Assembly (NCBI RefSeq): GCF_900156465.1
Contig: NZ_LT707064.1
Location: forward strand, 3,356,001-3,420,000
Length of the DNA stretch: 64,000 nt
Direction: 5' to 3'
Source: Pseudomonas sp. 7SR1
GTDB taxonomy: Bacteria > Pseudomonadota > Gammaproteobacteria > Pseudomonadales > Pseudomonadaceae
The notes beneath the pieces were generated by a model that did no database searches, had not been told where the DNA came from, and worked only from the letters and a program-made list of their open reading frames with translations. The stretch's first letter is position 1, and each line of letters opens with the position of its first letter. A program made the position numbers and the translations under genes. Of the stretch, positions 1 to 7,510 are shown in pieces.

Positions 1-67
1 GGGCATCAAGGTCAAGTCGGTGGCTGAACTGGTCGAGAAACTGAAAAACGAAGCGAAGGTAATCTAA
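1..67 (+). CDS. etfB: Electron transfer flavoprotein beta subunit, C-terminal end (partial)
   Basis: Only the last 22 codons are present; the first complete codon is at position 2 and the TAA stop at 65-67. The tail ([21 protein letters not shown]) is the usual lysine-rich C-terminus of EtfB. It lies 2 bp before etfA, the conserved etfBA order. EtfB and EtfA form the soluble FAD/AMP heterodimer that collects electrons from acyl-CoA dehydrogenases and passes them to ETF:ubiquinone oxidoreductase. The call rests mainly on the adjacent etfA. Confidence 0.85.
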   Translation, partial: GIKVKSVAELVEKLKNEAKVI

Positions 68-69
68 CG

Positions 70-999
70 ATGACTATCTTGGTAATCGCCGAACACGACA
101 ACAAAGCGCTGGCTCCTGCCACGCTGAACACCGTTGCTGCCGCTGCCAAAATCGGTGGCGATGTGCACGTCCTGGTGGCCGGTCAGGGCGCAGGCGCCGT
201 TGCCGAAGCCGCTGCGAAAATCGCTGGCGTGAGCAAGGTCCTGAACGCTGACAATGCCGCTTACGCGCACCAGCTGCCGGAAAACGTCGCTCCGCTGGTG
301 ACCGAGTTGGGCAAGGGCTACAGCCACATCCTGGCAGCCGCGACCTCCAACGGTAAAAACATCTTGCCGCGCGTCGCCGCTGCCCTGGATGTCGACCAGA
401 TCTCCGAGATCATCTCGGTAGAAAGCGCCGATACCTTCAAGCGTCCGATCTACGCCGGTAACGCCATTGCCACCGTGCAATCGAACGCCTCGGTCAAGGT
501 CATTACCGTTCGCGCCACCGGTTTCGACCCGGTTGCCGCCGAAGGTGGCTCGGCTGCCATCGAAGCCGTGGGCGCCGCCCATGACGCCGGTATCTCCAGC
601 TTCGTCAACGAAGAGCTGGCCAAGTCCGATCGTCCGGAACTGACCGCTGCCAAGATCGTCGTTTCCGGCGGCCGTGGCATGCAGAACGGCGACAACTTCA
701 AGCACCTGTACGCCCTGGCCGACAAGCTGGGCGCTGCCGTCGGCGCTTCCCGCGCGGCGGTCGACGCAGGTTTCGTACCCAACGACATGCAGGTCGGCCA
801 GACCGGCAAGATCGTTGCGCCACAGCTGTACATCGCCGTCGGTATTTCCGGCGCGATCCAGCACCTGGCCGGCATGAAGGACTCCAAGGTGATCGTTGCG
901 ATCAACAAGGACGAAGAGGCGCCGATCTTCCAGGTGGCCGATTATGGCCTGGTGGCGGACCTGTTCGAGGCCGTTCCAGAGTTGGAGAAGCTGGTCTGA
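70..999 (+). CDS. etfA: Electron transfer flavoprotein alpha subunit
   Basis: A 309-residue protein of normal EtfA length. The N-terminal domain starts [14 protein letters not shown]. The C-terminal FAD-binding domain carries SGGRGMQ at about residues 199-205 and [10 protein letters not shown] at about 242-251, both flavin-contacting motifs of the family, followed by [11 protein letters not shown]. EtfA/B accepts electrons from several flavoprotein dehydrogenases and delivers them to the quinone pool via EtfD. ATG follows the etfB stop by 2 bp, so the two are one transcript, ended by the hairpin at 1022-1048. Confidence 0.96.
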   Translation: MTILVIAEHDNKALAPATLNTVAAAAKIGGDVHVLVAGQGAGAVAEAAAKIAGVSKVLNADNAAYAHQLPENVAPLVTELGKGYSHILAAATSNGKNILPRVAAALDVDQISEIISVESADTFKRPIYAGNAIATVQSNASVKVITVRATGFDPVAAEGGSAAIEAVGAAHDAGISSFVNEELAKSDRPELTAAKIVVSGGRGMQNGDNFKHLYALADKLGAAVGASRAAVDAGFVPNDMQVGQTGKIVAPQLYIAVGISGAIQHLAGMKDSKVIVAINKDEEAPIFQVADYGLVADLFEAVPELEKLV

Positions 1000-1021
1000 T
1001 CCGGCATCTTCACTTATAAAG

Positions 1022-1048
1022 AACCCGGCCGGTTGGCCGGGTTTTTTA
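1022..1048 (+). terminator. Rho-independent terminator of etfBA
   Basis: A perfect 9-bp stem AACCCGGCC / GGCCGGGTT with a GGTT loop is followed by a T-run. It sits 22 bp after the etfA stop. Confidence 0.9.
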
Positions 1049-1085
1049 TTTCTGCATCGTGTGTTTGCAAGGGGAGCGTATCGTC

Positions 1086-1910
1086 ATGGAGCTTCATCGT
1101 CTGGCTGGCTGGTCGCTGGCGTGGTTGCTGACAGGTGCACCGGCCCTGTCCGTTGCGGCCGGCAAGTGTGAGCGACTGATCGCCACCGGCAGCCCGGATG
1201 CGCCACCCTACCTCTGGCAGGACCCTCAGGACCCCAAGCACCTCATCGGTGCCGGCGCCGACCTGCTGACGAAAGTGGCGGGTGAGTTGGGTATCAAGGT
1301 CGAACTGCTCTACGCCGGCAAGCGGGCCCAGGCGCTGGAGGAAGTGCGCAGCGGCCGCATGGACCTGCTCACCGATGCCCCGCTGACCACCGCCGGGCTC
1401 GATTCGCTCGATTACATCCACCCGCCGTTGCTGGAGAACGATTACCTGGTCTGGACCCGCAAGGATTCGCCCCTCATCGCCGAGCGCCCCGAAGACCTCC
1501 ACGGCCACACCGGGGCGTTGTCGGAAAAGGCGCGCATGACCCAGGCATTCGGTATGTTCGCAGAGCAGCAATTGTCCCTGGTACGCACCTCCAACTTGAC
1601 CCAGGCCTTTCAGAAATTGCTGCTTGGAGAGGTCGAGTATGTCCTGGCGGGGCGCTATTCGGGCCTGGCGATGGCGCAGACGTTGGGCATGGCGCAAGAC
1701 CTCCAGGCCATGCCGCAACCGGTGGATAAACCGGGGCTGTTCCTGGCGGTTTCCCATGACTCGGCCTGCAATGACCCATGGCTACGCGGACAGCTGGCGC
1801 AAAAGATGACAGAATTGGCCGCGTCCGGCCTGGCGGAGTCTGTATTGCAACGCAATCTCGAGCGCTGGAACACACAGTTGCAGTCATCTGCCAGCGCCTC
1901 AAAACAGTAG
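1086..1910 (+). CDS. Periplasmic solute-binding protein, SBP_bac_3 type
   Basis: A 274-residue exported protein. ATG 1086 was chosen because AGGGGA lies about 10 bp upstream and the N-terminus (MELHRLAGWSLAWLLTGAPA...) is a good Sec signal cleaved near residue 25; an upstream GTG at 1059 would bury the signal. The mature part has the periplasmic binding-protein type 2 pattern (PPYLW, GAGADLLTKVAGELGIKVEL, RMDLLTDAPLT), typical of polar amino-acid binding proteins or stand-alone sensors. No ABC permease or ATPase is adjacent. The next gene, a DUF4398 lipoprotein, starts 9 bp after its stop, so it is probably co-transcribed with the two lipoproteins. The ligand is unknown. Confidence 0.8.
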   Translation: MELHRLAGWSLAWLLTGAPALSVAAGKCERLIATGSPDAPPYLWQDPQDPKHLIGAGADLLTKVAGELGIKVELLYAGKRAQALEEVRSGRMDLLTDAPLTTAGLDSLDYIHPPLLENDYLVWTRKDSPLIAERPEDLHGHTGALSEKARMTQAFGMFAEQQLSLVRTSNLTQAFQKLLLGEVEYVLAGRYSGLAMAQTLGMAQDLQAMPQPVDKPGLFLAVSHDSACNDPWLRGQLAQKMTELAASGLAESVLQRNLERWNTQLQSSASASKQ

Positions 1911-1919
1911 GGAACATTA

Positions 1920-2279
1920 GTGACTATTCGACCTCTTTTCGCTGCCCTGGCCGTTCTGGCTCTGGCGGGCTGCGCAGCCGATCCGGCGCCGAATGAACAG
2001 ATCCGCCTGACCGAACAGGCGTTGGAGCAAGCCCGGGCAGTGGGTGCCACCGCCGACGAAGTGCCGGAGCTGAAACTTGCCGAAGAAAAGTTCGCCCGGG
2101 CCAAGAGCAACATGGCTGACGAATCGTACAAGAAGGCGCGCATGCGCGCCGAGCAGGCCGAGCTGGATGCGCGCCTGGCGGAAGCGAAGGTGCTGACGCT
2201 CAAGAGCCAGGAGCAATTGAACGTGCTCAACACCCGCATTGCACGCCTGCGCAAGCAATTGAGGGAGGATGCCCAATGA
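1920..2279 (+). CDS. DUF4398-type lipoprotein
   Basis: A 119-residue protein starting at GTG 1920. It has a lipoprotein signal ending in the lipobox LAGC (Cys at about residue 18). The rest is alpha-helical, charged and rich in Ala, Glu, Lys and Arg, with repeated heptad-like stretches (EQALEQARAVGATADEVPELKLAEEKFARAKSN split over two helices), as in DUF4398 proteins. The function of the family is not established; it is usually found with OmpA-like lipoproteins, as here. It overlaps the next gene by 4 bp (ATGA), implying translational coupling. Confidence 0.82.
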   Translation: MTIRPLFAALAVLALAGCAADPAPNEQIRLTEQALEQARAVGATADEVPELKLAEEKFARAKSNMADESYKKARMRAEQAELDARLAEAKVLTLKSQEQLNVLNTRIARLRKQLREDAQ

Positions 2280-3085
2280 AACTCTCCCATGTGATGGGCA
2301 GCCTGGTCCTGCTGGGGCTGGCCAGTCTGTATGGCTGCGCGGGGCAGCGCAGCGAGGCAGCACTGGAAAAAGCCAGCGACGACTTCCAGAAGGTCAAGGA
2401 AGACTCCAACGTGTTGCGTGCCGCGCCCAAGGACGTGATACGCGCCGGTGAATCACTGGCCCGTGCCGATCGGCTTTCCACATACTGGGGCAGTGGCGAG
2501 GACGTCTTGCATTACGCCTACCTCAGCCAGCGCTACAGCGAAATTGCCCGGGAACACACCAACCAGGTGCTCAACGAAGAGCGCGCGGCGAAACTCGAAC
2601 TGGAGCGCCAGCGCCTGCAGTTGGCCTTGCGAGAGTCCAAGTTGCTCAGCGTCCAGCAGCAAGGCAAATGGCTCGAAGAGCAGATCAAGGAAATGGCGAC
2701 CACCCAGACCGATCGCGGCCTGGTGATGACCCTCGGTGATGTCTTGTTCGACACCGGCGAAGCTGAACTCAAGAGCTCGGCCAACCGGGTAGTGCTCAAG
2801 ATCGTGCAGTTCCTGCAGCTCAATCCCAAGCGCGTGGTGCGCATCGAAGGGTATACCGACAGCACCGGAGGCAAGCAGGAGAACCTCAAGCTCTCCCGCG
2901 ACCGCGCGCAGTCGGTGGCGGACGTGCTGGTGGATCTGGGTATCGATGAAAAACGCATCCAGGTCGAGGGCTACGGCGATCAGTTTCCGGTGGATGTGAA
3001 CGCTACCGAACGAGGGCGGGCGCAGAACCGTCGTGTTGAAATCGTCTTTTCCGACGAAAAGGGCCAGCTCGGCGCCGCCCGCTGA
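2276..3085 (+). CDS. OmpA-family outer-membrane lipoprotein with N-terminal DUF4398-like helices
   Basis: A 269-residue protein. The signal ends in a lipobox (SLYGC). Residues about 25-145 are a long helical, coiled-coil-like segment resembling the preceding protein. Residues about 155-262 are an OmpA C-terminal-like peptidoglycan-binding domain: VLFDTGEAELK, IEGYTDSTG, LSRDRAQSV, GYGDQFP and the end motif GRAQNRRVEI. The predicted role is an outer-membrane lipoprotein anchored non-covalently to diaminopimelate in peptidoglycan. It is translationally coupled to the upstream lipoprotein and followed by a strong terminator. Confidence 0.9.
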   Translation: MKLSHVMGSLVLLGLASLYGCAGQRSEAALEKASDDFQKVKEDSNVLRAAPKDVIRAGESLARADRLSTYWGSGEDVLHYAYLSQRYSEIAREHTNQVLNEERAAKLELERQRLQLALRESKLLSVQQQGKWLEEQIKEMATTQTDRGLVMTLGDVLFDTGEAELKSSANRVVLKIVQFLQLNPKRVVRIEGYTDSTGGKQENLKLSRDRAQSVADVLVDLGIDEKRIQVEGYGDQFPVDVNATERGRAQNRRVEIVFSDEKGQLGAAR

Positions 3086-3100
3086 AACTTGCCTGATCCA

Positions 3101-3134
3101 AAAACCCGGCCCCCTGCAAAGGCGCCGGGTTTTT
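3101..3134 (+). terminator. Rho-independent terminator after the OmpA lipoprotein gene
   Basis: A 10-bp stem AAAACCCGGC (3101-3110) / GCCGGGTTTT (3124-3133) with a 13-nt loop and a T-run. Confidence 0.88.
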
Positions 3135-3202
3135 GCTTTCTGAACCAGCCATCATGAGTACAGTTGGGGCTATCAACCCACTGTACTGTCGAGTAATCTG
3201 GC

Positions 3203-3237
3203 AACTGTCCCAGTACACTTCTAAACTGTTCCGGTAT
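3203..3237 (+). promoter_or_regulatory. Tandem direct repeat upstream of the MocR gene (candidate operator)
   Basis: AACTGTCCCAGTAC (3203-3216) is repeated as AACTGTTCCGGTAT (3224-3237), 11 of 14 identical and 21 bp apart, that is two helical turns on one DNA face. A related ACTGTACTGT lies at 3180-3189 and a reverse-oriented copy near 3157-3168. MocR/PdxR regulators are known to bind such direct repeats. The assignment to the adjacent regulator is inference. Confidence 0.6.
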
Positions 3238-3282
3238 CGTTTCCGACAAGAATAAAATGCCCGTGAAATCGAGTGCTGCGCC

Positions 3283-4725
3283 ATGACCAATCTCTTGCTC
3301 TATCAACGTATTGCACAGCAACTGGCTGAAGACATCCGGCGTGGTGTGTATCAGCCCGGTGAACGCGTGCCTTCGGTGCGCAAGATGAGCTCACAGCTCA
3401 ACGTCAGCCACGCGACGGTGTTGCAGGCCTACGCGAACCTCGAGGACCAGGGGCTGATTCGGGCGCGGCCGCAATCGGGCTATTACGTGCACCAGACCCC
3501 TGCGCTCACGGCGTCGACCCCGGATATCGCCCGGGTGGAGCGCCCGGGCCTGGTGACCCGCAGCAGCATCATCCAGCAGGTGCTGGTGGAGTCGCGACGC
3601 GAAGGAGTGTTTCCCCTGGGGGCGGCGGTGCCGAGCGTCGATTACCTGCCAGTCCGAGCGCTGCATCAGCAGTTGGCCAAGGTCACGCGCTTCCACAGTC
3701 CGCGGGCGTTCAGCTACATGTTCAGCCCGGGTTTCGAGCCGTTGCGGCGTCAGGTGGCGATCCGCATGCGCGATGCCGGCGTGGTGGTGGATCCCTCCGA
3801 AGTCGTGATCACCCACGGCTGTGTCGATGCGCTGCAGATGTCCTTGCGAGTACTGACCCGCCCGGGAGACCTGATTGCCGCCGAGTCACCCACCTACTAT
3901 GGCTTGTTGCAACTGGCGGATCTGTTGGGGCTCAAGGTCATCGAGATTCCCAGCGATCCGGTGACCGGCATGAGCCTGGAAGCCCTTCAACTGGCGGCCA
4001 ACCAATGGTCGATCAAGGCATTGGTACTGACCACGCGCTTGAGCAACCCTCTTGGCGGGACCATGCCGGAAGAGCGGCAGAAACAGCTGTTGCGCCTGGC
4101 ATCGGACTTCGACATCCAGATCGTCGAGGACGATATTTATGGCGAGTTGATGTTCGAGCAGGGCCGTACCAAGGCGCTCAAGGCCTATGATCGGCTGGAC
4201 CGAGTCATCTACTGTTCGAGCTTCTCCAAGACATTGTCACCGGGCGTGCGCATTGGCTGGATGATCGCCGGTAAATTCCAGCAGGAAATCCAGCGGCTCC
4301 AGACCTTCAGTACCCACTCGGCCTGCAGCGTCACCCAGATGGGCATTGCGGCCTATCTGGAAAATGGCGGCTATGACCGGCACCTGCGCTATATCCGCCA
4401 GGAATACCGCAAGAATCTCAGCGCCTTCCAATTGGCGGTGCAGCAGCATTTCCCCGAGGGTACGCAGATGAGCCGCCCCACCGGGGGCTTCATCCTGTGG
4501 GTCAGCCTTCCGGGGCGGGTCAATACCCAGGAACTGCATGTCCGTGCGCTGCAACAGGGCATCAGCATCGCACCGGGGTTGATCTTCAGTAATACCGAGC
4601 AGTTCAACCACTGCATCCGCCTGAACTGTGGCATCCCCTGGAATCGCGAGGCGGAACGGGCCTTGATGACGCTGGGGCTGCTGGCCACTCAGTTGTGCCA
4701 GGAGACGGCCGGCGGGTTCTTTTAG
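3283..4725 (+). CDS. MocR-type transcriptional regulator (GntR wHTH fused to class-I aminotransferase domain)
   Basis: A 480-residue protein. Residues about 5-75 form a GntR winged helix (LAEDIRRGVYQPGERVPSVRKMSSQLNVSHATV...). Residues about 110-470 are an aminotransferase class I/II fold. The PLP-binding Lys is in SSFSKTLSPG (about K316), and D/N/Y cofactor residues are visible (ESPTYYGLL, VEDDIYGE). Fold-type I MocR proteins use PLP or a PLP-amino acid adduct as effector and rarely catalyse transamination. No obvious target gene is divergent, so autoregulation through the upstream repeats is the simplest idea. Effector and regulon cannot be read here. Confidence 0.93.
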   Translation: MTNLLLYQRIAQQLAEDIRRGVYQPGERVPSVRKMSSQLNVSHATVLQAYANLEDQGLIRARPQSGYYVHQTPALTASTPDIARVERPGLVTRSSIIQQVLVESRREGVFPLGAAVPSVDYLPVRALHQQLAKVTRFHSPRAFSYMFSPGFEPLRRQVAIRMRDAGVVVDPSEVVITHGCVDALQMSLRVLTRPGDLIAAESPTYYGLLQLADLLGLKVIEIPSDPVTGMSLEALQLAANQWSIKALVLTTRLSNPLGGTMPEERQKQLLRLASDFDIQIVEDDIYGELMFEQGRTKALKAYDRLDRVIYCSSFSKTLSPGVRIGWMIAGKFQQEIQRLQTFSTHSACSVTQMGIAAYLENGGYDRHLRYIRQEYRKNLSAFQLAVQQHFPEGTQMSRPTGGFILWVSLPGRVNTQELHVRALQQGISIAPGLIFSNTEQFNHCIRLNCGIPWNREAERALMTLGLLATQLCQETAGGFF

Positions 4726-4790
4726 AAAATCCGCTTGAAGATCAGCACCTTGGATTGATGTGCTTGTCAGCGCCCCATTATCGGGCGAGC

Positions 4791-5297
4791 ATGGGTACCT
4801 CTGTCGTAGCTGCCATTGTATTTATGAAAGTCATTGCTCCTGCCGCCTGGGTTCTGATCGGCCTGCTGACCGCCTTCCATGCCGAAGGCGTTCTGGCTGC
4901 GCCAGCGCAGGAGAAACCGGCCGCCAGCGCCACGAACAACGTGTCCAAAAAAACAGTGGCGGCGAAAAAGGCTCCTGCCAAAAAAGCGGTCTCCCCGAAG
5001 AAGAAACGACCGCCCATTGCCTCCAAGACCAAGTCGGCCCGGGAAATCGCCAAGACTCCCCTGCCTGCGGCCAGACTGGACCTGAGCCTGCCTCATGAAA
5101 TGGTCGAGGAGCTGGAGCCGCCGGGAAAAGCCCCTTTGCCCAAACGTGAGCCGCTGCTGCCGTCGATGTTTGGAGAGAAGCCTGGTCCGTTCCAGCTCAA
5201 CGGTCGTCTGCTGAGCAACGAAATGCAGCTTCCGCTGCGTAATCAGGAACGCAACGAGGTTGAAGGGGCCGCGTTGGACTTCGAATTCAAACAGTGA
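4791..5297 (+). CDS. Hypothetical exported Lys/Ala/Pro-rich protein
   Basis: A 168-residue protein if the ATG at 4791 is used; an in-frame ATG at 4824 gives a tighter signal peptide (MKVIAPAAWVLIGLLTAFHA...). Neither start has a strong ribosome site. A hydrophobic segment followed by AxA suggests export. The next 50 residues are a basic, low-complexity stretch (KKTVAAKKAPAKKAV, PKKKRPP) like histone-H1-like tails or cell-wall-binding linkers. The C-terminal part is not recognised. It follows the MocR gene after 65 bp. Function unknown. Confidence 0.6.
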   Translation: MGTSVVAAIVFMKVIAPAAWVLIGLLTAFHAEGVLAAPAQEKPAASATNNVSKKTVAAKKAPAKKAVSPKKKRPPIASKTKSAREIAKTPLPAARLDLSLPHEMVEELEPPGKAPLPKREPLLPSMFGEKPGPFQLNGRLLSNEMQLPLRNQERNEVEGAALDFEFKQ

Positions 5298-5371
5298 AAC
5301 CTGATGGCCATCGAGCCGTCGCTGACTGTCCGGTCGTCTGCATTGAGCGAAAAAACGCGTTCACGGCAATT

Positions 5372-5387
5372 TAAAACGAGCGTTTTA
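5372..5387. promoter_or_regulatory. Palindrome TAAAACG-AG-CGTTTTA
   Basis: Perfect 7-bp arms around a 2-bp centre, 57 bp before the YkgJ-type gene. The size and symmetry suit a dimeric repressor site. The binding protein is unknown. Confidence 0.4.
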
Positions 5388-5443
5388 GCCGTTACTCTGT
5401 GTTGCGTTATGAATCCGTTACCTGTCGTGAGGATGTCGACGTC

Positions 5444-5698
5444 ATGAAATGCCGTGAAGGCTGTGGCGCCTGTTGCATTGCCCCTTCCATCAGTTCGTCG
5501 ATCCCTGGCATGCCCCATGGCAAGCCTGCCGGCGAACGTTGCGTGCAGCTGTCAGTCGATAACCTGTGCCAGATCTTCGGGCAGCCGGAACGTCCGGCGG
5601 TCTGCTCGGGATTCGCGGCCGACATCGAGGTTTGCGGCAGCAGTCGTGAAGAAGCCATTCGATTGCTCGGATGGTGGGAACAAGTCACCGCAGCGTAA
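5444..5698 (+). CDS. YkgJ-family cysteine-cluster protein
   Basis: An 84-residue protein. ATG 5444 is preceded by a GAGG-type ribosome site; an upstream GTG at 5399 is not favoured because family members begin at MKC. The Cys pattern (C3, C7, C10, C11 in MKCREGCGACC, then C33, C41, C54 and C63) is the YkgJ/UPF0153 zinc- or iron-chelating signature, with the conserved (R/G)P..C start of the C-terminal part (ERPAVCSGF). The biochemical role of the family is unknown. It is a short stand-alone gene. Confidence 0.85.
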   Translation: MKCREGCGACCIAPSISSSIPGMPHGKPAGERCVQLSVDNLCQIFGQPERPAVCSGFAADIEVCGSSREEAIRLLGWWEQVTAA

Positions 5699-5776
5699 CG
5701 GGTCGACGGACGGGTCCTGGCGATTCGTTCCGATGACAAAACTCAATGAACGGACTTCGACAATAAGGAAAACACT

Positions 5777-6388
5777 ATGGGTTCGCTGCATCGTATGGCT
5801 GTGTCGTGTGGTCTGGTCGTTCTGTTGGCGACGGCAAGCGCCCAGGCCGAAGACTGGAAAGTCGCCAAGGAGCAGGACGGCATCAAGGTTTCCCTCAGTG
5901 AAGTGGCCGGCTCCAAATACAAGGCCTACCGTGGCGTCACCGTCATGAACACCACGGTGGACAAACTACGCGCCCTGCAGGAAGACGTTCCCGGGGCCTG
6001 TGCCTGGATCCACGAGTGCAAGAAGCAGGAACTGATCAAGCACGAAGGCGACAAGAGCTGGACCTACACCCAGTTCAACACGCCGTGGCCTGTCACGTCA
6101 CGGGACTCGGTGCTGGAAGTCACCACTGTAAACGGTGCCGATGGAAGCCTGACCCGTAACCTCAAGGGTGTGCCAACCTATCGGCCAGAAGAAAAGGGGT
6201 TCGTGCGGGTGACCCAGGTCGACGGGTTCTGGAAGTTGACGCCCAAGGGCCCGGGCCAGGTCGAAGTGGTCTATCAGGTCCATACTGAGCCAGGTGGGGA
6301 TGTACCGTCCTGGCTGGCCAACAAGTTCGTGGTGGATGCGCCATTCAATACGCTGAAAGCCCTGAAAAAGCTTGCCGAAGAGAAGTAA
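5777..6388 (+). CDS. Periplasmic START-domain lipid-binding protein
   Basis: A 203-residue protein with a Sec signal (MGSLHRMAVSCGLVVLLATASAQA, cleavage near 24). The mature part matches the START helix-grip fold pattern: WKVAKEQDGIKV, the central WIHECK and WTYTQFNTPWPVTSRDSV, ending in a long amphipathic C-terminal helix (VDAPFNTLKALKKLAEEK). START domains bind lipids or sterols. Bacterial members are periplasmic, and their ligands are mostly unknown. An AGGA-like site precedes the ATG, and a terminator follows at 6419. Confidence 0.87.
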   Translation: MGSLHRMAVSCGLVVLLATASAQAEDWKVAKEQDGIKVSLSEVAGSKYKAYRGVTVMNTTVDKLRALQEDVPGACAWIHECKKQELIKHEGDKSWTYTQFNTPWPVTSRDSVLEVTTVNGADGSLTRNLKGVPTYRPEEKGFVRVTQVDGFWKLTPKGPGQVEVVYQVHTEPGGDVPSWLANKFVVDAPFNTLKALKKLAEEK

Positions 6389-6418
6389 TCGGCGAGATTG
6401 TCTGCAAACAGCATCGAC

Positions 6419-6441
6419 AGACCGCCGCGAGGCGGTCTTTT
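6419..6441 (+). terminator. Rho-independent terminator of the START-domain gene
   Basis: An 8-bp stem AGACCGCC / GGCGGTCT with a GCGA tetraloop followed by TTT. Confidence 0.82.
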
Positions 6442-6535
6442 CATCTGTACCGCCCAGTACCCGGCGGAACGATCGTTCAGCCTTCAAGGTCGAGATAGAG
6501 GTAAGCCCGACGATGAATTGATCGAGGAGACACCA

Positions 6536-6772
6536 ATGCGCAAGTGGGAGATCACTTTCGTTGATGATCACGGCGAAGCCATCGCCGAGCAGTTCGACCA
6601 TGACCAGGAACCCACTATGGAGCAGGCAGCTCAGCTGATTCGTGAAAGATTGCTCCCGGTGTCCGCCAAGCTGGATCTCAATGACCTGGAAGGAAGGACA
6701 GAAGATCCCACGGTGAAGAATCTCAAGTCCCAGCACAGCATCGAAATCATCAGTATTAAACCGATTTCATGA
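6536..6772 (+). CDS. Small hypothetical protein (78 aa)
   Basis: A 78-residue acidic protein starting at ATG 6536 with a good ribosome site (GAGGAG, 7 bp upstream). It begins MRKWEITFVDDHGEAIAEQFD. It shows no signal peptide and no membrane segment, and a beta-alpha-beta pattern is likely. Codon use matches its neighbours. I do not recognise the family, and no operon partner is close. Confidence 0.68.
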   Translation: MRKWEITFVDDHGEAIAEQFDHDQEPTMEQAAQLIRERLLPVSAKLDLNDLEGRTEDPTVKNLKSQHSIEIISIKPIS

Positions 6773-6974
6773 AATCGTGGCCTGGCCCCGCTTGGCAGTG
6801 GCCATGACTTGCGACTACTCTGCAAACGAGATCAGCGAAGAGATCGCTAAGGTCTGGTCTTGTCAGCTACATGCTTGTGTCCCGACGGTCAGTTGATGCC
6901 GTGTTGCACGCAATCCCCGGATTGCCTGCGCGGGAAGACGGAAAGTCTATCCATCGATTTGAGGAGGACGTTTC

Positions 6975-7316
6975 ATGAGCACAGCCTATCAAGAAGACAT
7001 CAGCACCCGTGTGTTGCGCCGCATGAAAGAAGGCGGGTTCGATTTTTCACAATTCCATCCCATCGAGTTCTACGCCATCTTCCCGGATGAGGAGCGGGCG
7101 CGCAGGGCGGCGGGTCAATTTCGGGGTGAGTCCCTGAATGCACAGATCAGTCCACGGGATGACGGTGGCTGGTCACTGGAACTGAGTCGGGTGATGTACG
7201 CCACCTACGATGACATCGGGGACTTCGAGCAAGACTTCGAAGCGGTTGTGGAGCCCTTGGGCGGTGTCATCGAGGGTTGGGGCGTCAAGCAGGAAATCCG
7301 GCGCTTCCAGGCCTGA
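6975..7316 (+). CDS. RraB-family regulator of ribonuclease E activity
   Basis: A 113-residue protein with a strong GAGGAGG ribosome site. The family pattern is visible: an N-terminal helix (DISTRVLRRMKEGGFDFSQFHPIEFYAIF), then EERARRAAGQF, the central strand WSLELSRVMYATYDDI and the C-terminal GGVIEGWGVK. RraB binds RNase E and modulates degradosome composition in E. coli, where it is larger; this is the short form. It is a single-gene unit closed by the terminator at 7339. Confidence 0.85.
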   Translation: MSTAYQEDISTRVLRRMKEGGFDFSQFHPIEFYAIFPDEERARRAAGQFRGESLNAQISPRDDGGWSLELSRVMYATYDDIGDFEQDFEAVVEPLGGVIEGWGVKQEIRRFQA

Positions 7317-7338
7317 GGATTCATCCGCGACAACTGAC

Positions 7339-7367
7339 AACGGCTGGCCTTTGGGCCGGCCGTTTTT
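7339..7367 (+). terminator. Rho-independent terminator of the RraB-like gene
   Basis: An 11-bp stem AACGGCTGGCC / GGCCGGCCGTT (one G-T wobble) with a 4-nt loop and TTTTT. Confidence 0.85.
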
Positions 7368-7436
7368 CGTTTTGTACCCAACTGTATCCGGGACGGGCCG
7401 GGTTCTTTTTCCATGTCTATGCTCAGGGGAGCGAAG

Positions 7437-7469
7437 CTCCTGCGCCGCAACGAACCAGCGGCGCAGGAG
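7437..7469 (+). promoter_or_regulatory. Perfect 12-bp hairpin in the leader of the ATP-grasp operon
   Basis: CTCCTGCGCCGC (7437-7448) pairs perfectly with GCGGCGCAGGAG (7458-7469) across a 9-nt loop, ending 41 bp before the chosen start codon and with no T-run. It could be a protein-binding site, an mRNA-stabilising stem or a REP remnant. Confidence 0.45.
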
Positions 7470-7510
7470 AGGGCCGCGATGCCTTGATGTCGGATGACAG
7501 GGAGAACGGC

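Noticed and set aside
64-864. Long minus-strand frame opposite etfA
   Set aside because: It is the antisense shadow of a well-conserved flavoprotein gene; no signal, ribosome site or family match.
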